From an uncultured Bacteroidales bacterium (GTDB lineage: Bacteria; Bacteroidota; Bacteroidia; Bacteroidales; F082), in the NCBI GenBank assembly GCA_900318085.1, contig ONJF01000003.1:52448-116447 (forward strand): DNA of 64,000 bases, read 5' to 3'. Positions within the stretch are counted from its first letter, which is position 1; each line of letters starts with the position of its first letter. The notes beneath the pieces were generated by a model. It was not told the DNA's origin, did no database searches, and worked only from the letters and a program-made list of their open reading frames with translations. This document shows positions 58,262 to 64,000 of this stretch, in pieces. The position numbers were made by a program, and so were the translations under genes.

Positions 58262-59896
58262 TTATTTCTTCAGTTCTTCAATCAGTTTTGCATTTATCTC
58301 ATTCAGCTGCTGGTTGCAGGCTGTGATTTCGCTCATCGCCTTGCTCCATACCAGGAACTCTTCTTGGGTCGTGGGTGCTGCTGGCAACGATGCTGTTTTC
58401 TCTGCAATCAACGCTTTGAGCGCATCGGCTTTGCGCTGCAATTCGTCCACCTTGTTGGCTTTCACATCGACCACATTCAAACTCTTATCGACAGCATAAA
58501 TCGGCTGACTAAATGCGAAACACATCAGATTGAATCGGTCTTGTAGACTCATATTGGTGTATCGCTTCACGGCTCCAGAGCCTTTCTTGTGCAAGCCTGC
58601 GGCATACTCATCAATCTGCGCCTTGTTCATCATATCAACGAAGGTCTTTCTACACAACTTGGAGCTGGCCTTCTCCCACAGCGGAACGATGTCATTGGAT
58701 TGCGTTTTGGCATTATATACCTTACAGCCTCTATCAATGCCGCAGAACTTCATCAACTCCTTTATCTTTATATTATAGCCGCTTTTGCCAGTGACATATT
58801 TGAGGATGGGGAACTGAAACCTGTATTTCTTGATGATGTCAAGAGAATAGCGCAGGATGGGTGTCTCGATGTCGTCTTTCGATTTCTTCAATGTTTTATG
58901 CGGCAGATAACGCAAATAGGGAATCCCATTCACATCAACCATAACATTCCCCATGTTCCATTTCTTGAAATCCTCGATTCTTGCGCCAAAATTACATTGG
59001 AGAAGAAACACGTCCTTCGTTTCCTGCAAGGAGGCAGGGACTTCGGTTTCCTGCACCTTCATGAACTCATCTTTAGTCAAGCAGATGGCTTCGTCATAAT
59101 CCTCTGAGGTTATCTTCTCCAACTCGGCATCGGTCAGCCTTTCAAAAGGCGTTTTGCCGAGGTCGTCGTGTTTCTTGGCATACCATATATAAAAGGTGCG
59201 CAACTTTTTGATTTCGGTGGCCACGGTGTTTTGACTTCTCTGCTTCGTCGGAATGTTGCGCTTCATCATACCTTCATATATATGGCTATATTTAGCCTTT
59301 GCCGCATACTTATATTCGTCAATCATGAAGCGGTGGAAATCCATAAGTTCTCGGTCAGAAAAATCATTGGTCAATATGGCTTCTTGACCGATGACTTTCA
59401 GATAGCGTTCCAGCTTGCCATCAAGGACTTGGTAATCACGAAACACAAGAGAGATATTCTTACCATCGTCATCAAGTTCCTCGTATTGCTGATAAAATGC
59501 GCGGAACTGGGCAAGCAAGGTTTTGTTCTCTTTGGATTCCACTTTGTCGGGATGCTTATAAGCCTCGATCATGTCGTGGAAGGTCTTACTATCAACAATA
59601 AGATTGGCTTTCTTGATGCCTGAATAGACCTCCGCCATAATCTTAATCTCGGCTTGGATTGCATTCGACAGAGGTCCAATCATCGCTTTGTTTTTCGCCA
59701 GAACCTTGTCCTTAAATGTGCCATCAAGATTAAGCCTGTCAAGGTCTTCAACCTTGGCGACAATGTCGCTTTTGTGATACAAGTCCACTCCGTTAGGATG
59801 GGTCTTGTCAACTCCACGTTCCGTATCTTGCAGACGGAACCTCAGGCGAATTTCGCCTTTTTGTTCTCTTCTTCTAAAGTAGGTGATGTGTTCCAT
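58262..59896 (-). CDS. int: Tyrosine recombinase (integrase) of the element
   Basis: About 544 residues. An N-terminal arm-binding region (MEHITYFRRREQKGEIRLRFRL) is followed by a SAM-like core-binding domain and a catalytic domain. The first catalytic Arg is in QCNFGARIEDFKKWN, a Lys in HKTLKKSKDDIE, an Arg in SSKLCRKTFVDMM, a His in AGLHKKGSGAV and the nucleophile Tyr in VKRYTNMS. The usual His before the second Arg (HxxR) reads KLCR here. It should insert the element into tRNA-Glu via the 22-bp repeat. The ATG at 59896 is chosen, 22 bp after a TATATTTG box. Confidence 0.9.
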   Translation of the reverse strand: MEHITYFRRREQKGEIRLRFRLQDTERGVDKTHPNGVDLYHKSDIVAKVEDLDRLNLDGTFKDKVLAKNKAMIGPLSNAIQAEIKIMAEVYSGIKKANLIVDSKTFHDMIEAYKHPDKVESKENKTLLAQFRAFYQQYEELDDDGKNISLVFRDYQVLDGKLERYLKVIGQEAILTNDFSDRELMDFHRFMIDEYKYAAKAKYSHIYEGMMKRNIPTKQRSQNTVATEIKKLRTFYIWYAKKHDDLGKTPFERLTDAELEKITSEDYDEAICLTKDEFMKVQETEVPASLQETKDVFLLQCNFGARIEDFKKWNMGNVMVDVNGIPYLRYLPHKTLKKSKDDIETPILRYSLDIIKKYRFQFPILKYVTGKSGYNIKIKELMKFCGIDRGCKVYNAKTQSNDIVPLWEKASSKLCRKTFVDMMNKAQIDEYAAGLHKKGSGAVKRYTNMSLQDRFNLMCFAFSQPIYAVDKSLNVVDVKANKVDELQRKADALKALIAEKTASLPAAPTTQEEFLVWSKAMSEITACNQQLNEINAKLIEELKK

Positions 59897-59913
59897 AATG
59901 ACTAAATTTATCG

Positions 59914-59953
59914 TAGTGCAAATATACGAATTTTGCACTAATGAGTTGCACTA
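59914..59953. promoter_or_regulatory. Right-end recombinase arm-type sites
   Basis: TTGCACTA occurs inverted at 59914-59921 and direct at 59933-59940 and 59946-59953; a 7/8 match lies at 60048-60055. The inverted copy overlaps the integrase -7 box, so recombinase binding could repress its own gene. Confidence 0.55.
59919..59926 (-). promoter_or_regulatory. Integrase promoter -7 box TATATTTG
   Basis: Minus-strand TAnnTTTG match 22 bp upstream of the integrase ATG, overlapping an arm-type site. Confidence 0.5.
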
Positions 59954-59991
59954 TGGCGCAAAAAAAGTTGCAACGCAATGAAAAAATGTTT

Positions 59992-59999
59992 TATCTTTG
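59992..59999 (+). promoter_or_regulatory. Outward promoter TATCTTTG near attR
   Basis: TAnnTTTG box with a TTG about 22 bp upstream, inside the element and pointing across attR toward lplA. The relocated tRNA terminator lies between it and lplA. Confidence 0.45.
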
Positions 60000-60066
60000 C
60001 ACGCTGAAACACAAAGCCTTACAGCGGGTAAAAGTATTTCTTTGGTATTGCACTGATTTTCAATTA

Positions 60067-60088
60067 CAAATCCCGGAGAGACTACCAA
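60067..60088 (+). other. attR: right attachment repeat (22 bp)
   Basis: Exact copy of 37932-37953. The upstream tRNA sequence is absent, so it is only a 3' fragment and not a second tRNA. Confidence 0.9.
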
Positions 60089-60090
60089 CC

Positions 60091-60117
60091 AAGCCCGCCA
60101 AAACAGCGGGCTTTTTT
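60091..60117 (+). terminator. Original tRNA-Glu terminator, displaced
   Basis: AAGCCCGC-caaaaca-GCGGGCTT with a run of T, starting 3 bp after attR. Before insertion it would have lain directly behind tRNA-Glu. Confidence 0.85.
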
Positions 60118-60129
60118 ATTATCAAGCCC

Positions 60130-61095
60130 ATGAGTCGCCTTCAAGTCGTCATTAGCAACCAATACAATCCCTTCCTCAACCGCGCGGTAGAGCAGTACCT
60201 CACTGACCATCAGGAGGAAGGCACCGTCACCATGTACCTCTGGAAGAACCAGCAGACGGTGGTCATCGGCTACAACCAAAACCCCTATTCGGAGTGCAAT
60301 GTCCGGCTGCTGCTTGACGAAGGCGGTCATCTGATGCGTCGGGGCACGGGCGGTGGTGCCGTATACCATGACCTAGGCAACATCAACTTCTCGTTCATCG
60401 CTGACAAGTCTCTGTATGACGTGAGAAAACAACTTTCGGTCATTCAGGATGCGCTCCTCGCCTACGGCTTGCAGACCGAGATCTCGGGGCGCAACGACCT
60501 CACCTACGACGGGCGCAAGTTCAGCGGTAACGCCTTCGCCAAGGGAAAAAACAACAACCTGCACCATGGCACCCTCCTCATCAAGACAGATGCCACGATG
60601 ATGCAGCGTTACCTCATCGTCGACAAGGCCAAGCTGATGAAAAACGGTGTGAAGAGCGTGACCTCTAGGGTCATCAACCTCTCCGAAGCCGTGCCAGAAC
60701 TGACTTCAGAGAACATCAAACAACCTTTGATTCACTCGTTCGAGAAGGTGTATGGAAACAAGGCCATCATCCTTGACTTCGACACCTTAATTAAAAAGCC
60801 CGAGGTGCGCGCCATCGAAGCGGAGATTTCGTCGCACGACTTCCTTTTCGGTCGCTGGGAGCAGTTCAAGACCACGAAGAAAGCCCGTTTCGCATGGGGC
60901 GGCGTGGAGATTGCGCTGCAAATCGACGAGGCCAACGCCAAAATCAACGGCATTCAGATCGCCTCGGACTGCCTTGAACCTGACACCATCCAACTGGCCG
61001 AACAATTACTGAAAGGCGCTAGCACCAAGTCAGCACCCAATGATGATTCAGGTAACGAAATCATCCACGACATCATCCATTTAATCTACGGCTGA
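60130..61095 (+). CDS. lplA: Lipoate-protein ligase A
   Basis: About 321 residues. The lipoyl-ligase core is clear: NQYNPFLNRAVEQYL, VVIGYNQNPYSECN, the RRGTGGGAVYHDLGNINFSF motif and the catalytic Lys region GRKFSGNAFAKGK. A C-terminal accessory domain follows (about 240-310). It attaches lipoate to 2-oxoacid dehydrogenase or glycine cleavage subunits. The ATG at 60130 is used; upstream codons run through attR and the terminator. It is the first host gene beyond the element. Confidence 0.92.
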   Translation: MSRLQVVISNQYNPFLNRAVEQYLTDHQEEGTVTMYLWKNQQTVVIGYNQNPYSECNVRLLLDEGGHLMRRGTGGGAVYHDLGNINFSFIADKSLYDVRKQLSVIQDALLAYGLQTEISGRNDLTYDGRKFSGNAFAKGKNNNLHHGTLLIKTDATMMQRYLIVDKAKLMKNGVKSVTSRVINLSEAVPELTSENIKQPLIHSFEKVYGNKAIILDFDTLIKKPEVRAIEAEISSHDFLFGRWEQFKTTKKARFAWGGVEIALQIDEANAKINGIQIASDCLEPDTIQLAEQLLKGASTKSAPNDDSGNEIIHDIIHLIYG

Positions 61096-61106
61096 ACAAA
61101 AAAGCG

Positions 61107-61114
61107 TATTTTTG
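61107..61114 (+). promoter_or_regulatory. -7 box TATTTTTG
   Basis: TAnnTTTG match 75 bp upstream of miaB; the leader contains the palindrome at 61152-61173. Confidence 0.5.
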
Positions 61115-61151
61115 CAGGCTGTTTTATAATATTGAAATTTGATTATTTATA

Positions 61152-61173
61152 GGGCAGACACGCAGGTCTGCCC
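61152..61173. repeat. Palindrome GGGCAGAC-acgcag-GTCTGCCC
   Basis: Perfect 8-bp stem with a 6-nt loop in the miaB leader, of the dispersed palindrome kind. Confidence 0.65.
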
Positions 61174-61188
61174 CTACGAAACACCAAT

Positions 61189-62571
61189 ATGAAATACTAT
61201 CTTCTCCCCCTAGGCTGCCAGATGAACTTGAGCGACACGGAACGCGTGCGCACGGTGCTCAACGGCATGGGCTTCGTCCAAACCGAAAACGAAGACGAGG
61301 CCACCATCCTCGGCATCATCGCCTGCTCGGTGCGCCAGAAGGGCATCGACAAGGTGTATGGCCGCATCGAGAAATGGAACGCCATGAAGAACCGTCAGAA
61401 CGTCATCACCTTCGTGTCGGGCTGCATCCTGCCCGCCGACCGTCTGCGTTTCCTCAAGCTCTTCGACCTGGTTTTCGCCATGAACGAACTGCCCAACTTG
61501 CCCGAGATGATCCGTCAATACGGTATCGTCACGCCTGCCTCACTGCGTTATGGAGAAGAGATTGAATACCAACCCGTGGTCAAGCCTTTGGCACCACTAT
61601 TTCATAAGGACGACAAAATCAATCCGTCAGCCAACATGGACAAGTTTTGGGCCATCACGCCTACACAGACCTCCAAATTCGAGGCCTTCATCCCGATCCA
61701 GAACGGCTGCAACAAGTTCTGCACCTACTGTGCCGTACCTTACACCCGTGGCCGCGAGGTGTCGCGTCCTTCGGAAGAGATTCTGGCAGAGCTGAAGGAT
61801 TTGGTCGAAAAAGGTTACAAGAGCATCACATTGCTCGGACAAAACGTCAATTCCTACGGCCTCGACAAGAAAGGCGAAGAAATTGACTTCGCAGAGCTGT
61901 TGCGCCGCGTAGGCGAATTTGGAAAAGCTTCGGGCAAGGAGTTCTGGGTGTATTACACCGCGCCGCATCCTCGCGACATGAAAGACGACGTCATCGAGGT
62001 GATGGCACAATACGACTGCCTCGGCAAGCAGATCCACATCCCCATCCAGAGTGGCGACGAGAACATGCTACAGCGCATGAACCGCCACCACGACTTGGCC
62101 ACCTATAGGCATATCATCGAGACCATCCGCGAGAAACTGCCGACGGCCACCATCTTCACCGACATCATCGTGGGCTTCACCCATGAGACCGAAGAGGAGT
62201 TTGAGAATACACGCAAGGCCATGGAGGAGTTCAAGTACAACATGGCGTTCATCGCGCAATACAGCGTACGCCCGGGTGCCGTGGCCTCGGAATGGGATGA
62301 TGACGTGCCGAAAGAAGTGAAGCGCGAGCGTTACCACCGCCTCACCGAGGAACTGATGAAGCATAGCCTCGTCTACAACCAAGGCCTTGTCGGGAAGACT
62401 ATCAAGATGTTGGTTGAGACGCAAGACCGCAAAAACGGCTACCTGGCAGGACACACCGAGGGCAAGATCGTCATCCGCTTTGCGTCAAGAGATACCAGCC
62501 TTATTGGGCAAATCGTGAATGTCAAGGTGACTTCGGCTTCGCCGTTGTCGATCGAAGGAGAGTTAGTTTAG
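61189..62571 (+). CDS. miaB: tRNA-2-methylthio-N6-dimethylallyladenosine synthase
   Basis: A 460-residue radical SAM methylthiotransferase. The N-terminal MTTase domain has three Cys (PLGCQMNLSD, IIACSVRQKG, VSGCILPAD). The radical SAM cluster is CNKFCTYCAVPYTRGRE, and a TRAM domain ends the protein. The GCQMN motif and CAVPYTRG mark MiaB rather than RimO or MtaB. It modifies A37 of UNN-reading tRNAs. It is followed after 26 bp by the related mtaB gene. Confidence 0.94.
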   Translation: MKYYLLPLGCQMNLSDTERVRTVLNGMGFVQTENEDEATILGIIACSVRQKGIDKVYGRIEKWNAMKNRQNVITFVSGCILPADRLRFLKLFDLVFAMNELPNLPEMIRQYGIVTPASLRYGEEIEYQPVVKPLAPLFHKDDKINPSANMDKFWAITPTQTSKFEAFIPIQNGCNKFCTYCAVPYTRGREVSRPSEEILAELKDLVEKGYKSITLLGQNVNSYGLDKKGEEIDFAELLRRVGEFGKASGKEFWVYYTAPHPRDMKDDVIEVMAQYDCLGKQIHIPIQSGDENMLQRMNRHHDLATYRHIIETIREKLPTATIFTDIIVGFTHETEEEFENTRKAMEEFKYNMAFIAQYSVRPGAVASEWDDDVPKEVKRERYHRLTEELMKHSLVYNQGLVGKTIKMLVETQDRKNGYLAGHTEGKIVIRFASRDTSLIGQIVNVKVTSASPLSIEGELV

Positions 62572-62593
62572 AGTTTAGAGTTTAGAGTTTAGA
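62566..62593 (+). repeat. GTTTAGA heptamer x4
   Basis: Four perfect 7-bp units that start inside the miaB stop region and end 5 bp before mtaB. They supply the miaB TAG stop. Confidence 0.85.
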
Positions 62594-62597
62594 GTCG

Positions 62598-63893
62598 ATG
62601 AAGAAAGTAGCGTTCAAGACTTTAGGATGCCGCGTCAACCTGTATGAGACCGATGCTTTGGCTTCGCGGTTCAAGGCGGCGGGCTATGAGATTGCCGACG
62701 GCGACAGCGGTGCCGACGTCTTTGTCGTGAACACCTGCACCGTCACCAACACCAGCGACCAGAAATGTCGTCAGGCCATCCACCAGATTAGGCGCAAGCA
62801 CCCAGAGGCTTTGATAGTCGTCACCGGCTGCATGGTCAACCACAGGAAGGAAGAACTGCTGCAATCCGGCATAGCGGATTATGTCATCGATAACGAACGC
62901 AAAGCCGCCCTTTTCGACATCATCGACGAGCATTTCAAGACAGGACATAGCGACCCTGAAGGCTACGACCGTGACCTGTTCAGCTACCAACCTGCCTTCG
63001 ACACCTTCCATACGCGTAGCCTCATCAAGATCCACGACGGCTGCAACAACTTCTGTTCCTACTGCATTATCCCTATGGTGAGAGGCAGGGCAACAAGCCG
63101 ACCCGCAGCCGACATTTATGACAATGTGCGCGAAGTCGTCGCCCACGGTTTCAAGGAAATCGTATTGACAGGCGTCAACTTGGGGCGCTATCAACACGAG
63201 GGCACCGACTTTGAGCAACTTGTAGAAAACATCCTCAATATCAACGGCGACTTTCGCGTCAGGGTATCCTCCATCGAGCCCGACCAGTTCAGCGACCATT
63301 TCCTGGCATTGTTCCAACACGAAAAGTTGGCTCCACATATGCACATCTGTCTGCAAAGCGGTTCCGACGACACCTTAAAGCGTATGAACCGTCACTATAC
63401 GGCCAACCAATTCCGTGAGATGTGCCAGCGCATCAAGGCTTTCCGTCCCGACTTCAACATCACCACCGACATCATCGTGGGCTTCCCTGGTGAGACCGAA
63501 ACAACCTTTAAGGAAAGCTGCGACTTTGCGAGAGAGATCGGATTCAGCCACATCCACACCTTCAAATACTCGGTGCGCACAGGCACGAAGGCTGCAACCA
63601 TGCCCGACCAAGTGCCGGAAAAGGTCAAGACGGAACGTAGCGAGGTGATGCGACAGATCTCGTTGGAAAACAAGAACAGGTATTTCAATACCATGCAAGG
63701 CAAAATACAGCGCATGCTCATCGAGCGCATCGACAGCAAAGGCGTCGCCCGTGGCTATGGCGAGAACTACATTCCCGTCATCCTCAACAATTGTAAGGCC
63801 GAAAAGAACACCTTTATTAATATAAAGCTCACCGAGATCCTTCGTCGCGACAACGAAGAAAAGATATCATTTAGCTGTGAACCAATAAATTAA
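62598..63893 (+). CDS. mtaB: tRNA t6A37 methylthiotransferase MtaB
   Basis: A 431-residue radical SAM methylthiotransferase. The N-terminus KTLGCRVNLYETDALA, CTVTNTSDQKCRQ and VVTGCMVN supplies the first cluster. CNNFCSYCIIPMVRGRATSRP is the radical SAM motif, and a TRAM domain ends the protein. The GCRVN and CIIPMVRG motifs separate it from MiaB. It converts t6A37 to ms2t6A; t6A itself requires TsaE, also in this window. Confidence 0.92.
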   Translation: MKKVAFKTLGCRVNLYETDALASRFKAAGYEIADGDSGADVFVVNTCTVTNTSDQKCRQAIHQIRRKHPEALIVVTGCMVNHRKEELLQSGIADYVIDNERKAALFDIIDEHFKTGHSDPEGYDRDLFSYQPAFDTFHTRSLIKIHDGCNNFCSYCIIPMVRGRATSRPAADIYDNVREVVAHGFKEIVLTGVNLGRYQHEGTDFEQLVENILNINGDFRVRVSSIEPDQFSDHFLALFQHEKLAPHMHICLQSGSDDTLKRMNRHYTANQFREMCQRIKAFRPDFNITTDIIVGFPGETETTFKESCDFAREIGFSHIHTFKYSVRTGTKAATMPDQVPEKVKTERSEVMRQISLENKNRYFNTMQGKIQRMLIERIDSKGVARGYGENYIPVILNNCKAEKNTFINIKLTEILRRDNEEKISFSCEPIN

Positions 63894-63946
63894 ACATTAA
63901 GAAGAAAAAATTTCATCTTTTTGGATTGGGTTTCGAGAAAAAGTTG

Positions 63947-63954
63947 TAATTTTG
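63947..63954 (+). promoter_or_regulatory. -7 box TAATTTTG before the next gene
   Basis: TAnnTTTG match in the last 110 bp. No start codon of a supported gene is reached before the window ends. Confidence 0.5.
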
Positions 63955-64000
63955 CAGCCCAAAATAAAAGGAAATAAACAAGCATAAGGAATAAGAGATA

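Larger units (their letters stand above)
37954..60088. mobile_element. 22.1-kb integrative element in tRNA-Glu carrying an ISP-Zorya defence operon
   Basis: The boundaries are the 22-bp direct repeats at 37932 and 60067 (offset 22,135 bp). A tyrosine recombinase lies at the right end facing inward, and both ends carry TTGCACTA motifs that look like recombinase arm sites. Contents, left to right: structured non-coding DNA, three DUF6266-like paralogues, a G-rich tandem array, an S1/P1-like hydrolase, ZorC, ZorB, ZorA and a type ISP restriction enzyme. Then come VirE-N/PriCT-2-like, DUF3987, two HTH proteins, an unknown protein and the integrase. No relaxase, coupling protein or conjugation genes were found, so it is better called an integrative (possibly mobilisable) element than an ICE. 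The coding part from about 44 kb looks more AT-rich than the flanking host genes. Confidence 0.88.

Noticed and set aside
60067-60088. Second tRNA-Glu gene
   Set aside because: Only the last 21 nt of the tRNA plus one base are present; the rest of the cloverleaf is missing.
37954-60088. Conjugative element with its own transfer genes
   Set aside because: No relaxase, coupling protein or type IV secretion genes are visible.

Overview
The window looks like a chromosomal segment of a Bacteroidota bacterium, most likely order Bacteroidales. The reasons are the recurrent -7 promoter motif TAnnTTTG upstream of many genes, type IX secretion parts (a PorX-like regulator, a PorT-like protein and a cargo protein with a C-terminal sorting domain), an Rpb6-type omega subunit, the bamD-rpoZ-DUF4835-recN order, and an lpxD/lpxC/lpxA set. 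No rRNA operon or complete transposase was seen. One tRNA gene (Glu, anticodon UUC) was found at 37876-37952.

Region 1 (1-12.0 kb, minus strand) is a surface polysaccharide locus. It holds a LicC-like nucleotidyltransferase (cut by the left edge) and LicD, which suggest phosphocholine-type decoration. Next comes a carrier-protein cassette: SDR, ACP, ketoacyl synthase III, a GNAT-ACP fusion and an amino-acid-type adenylating enzyme. The rest is a PglD-like acetyltransferase, two DegT-family aminotransferases, a Wzm-like ABC permease without its ATPase in view, an unusual sugar-phosphate transferase and a WbpD-like acetyltransferase.

Region 2 (12.0-37.8 kb) is core metabolism and envelope. It has a LutA-like protein, aroA/aroB, tsaE, porX, an HD hydrolase, a thioesterase, an MBL hydrolase, dapA, a secreted M14 peptidase, bamD, rpoZ, DUF4835 and recN. 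It continues with lpxA, lpxC (without the FabZ fusion usual in this phylum), a YdcF-like gene, lpxD, an aminotransferase, DUF4254, a family 9 glycosyltransferase, ubiE/menG and porT. Palindromic repeats, miniature inverted elements and degenerate 7-bp tandem repeats sit between many of these genes.

Region 3 (37.95-60.09 kb) is a 22.1-kb integrated element in the 3' end of tRNA-Glu. It is bounded by perfect 22-bp direct repeats, and a tyrosine recombinase lies at its right end. The element brings its own terminator for the tRNA, while the original terminator is left stranded beyond the right repeat. It carries three tandem DUF6266-like paralogues, a G-rich tandem repeat array, an S1/P1-like Zn hydrolase, and two structured or GC-rich non-coding tracts. 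It also has a replication/regulation module (VirE-N primase-like, DUF3987, two excisionase-like HTH proteins, an unknown protein). Its centrepiece is a tightly packed operon: a single-chain type ISP restriction-modification enzyme followed by ZorA, ZorB and ZorC. The enzyme has an Mrr-like nuclease, helicase and methylase, and the canonical ZorD helicase-nuclease is absent. I read this as a candidate hybrid ISP-Zorya defence system. Its roughly 260-nt leader contains a 111-nt quasi-palindrome and a possible terminator/antiterminator switch.

Region 4 (60.1-64 kb) resumes the host chromosome with lipoate-protein ligase, miaB and mtaB.
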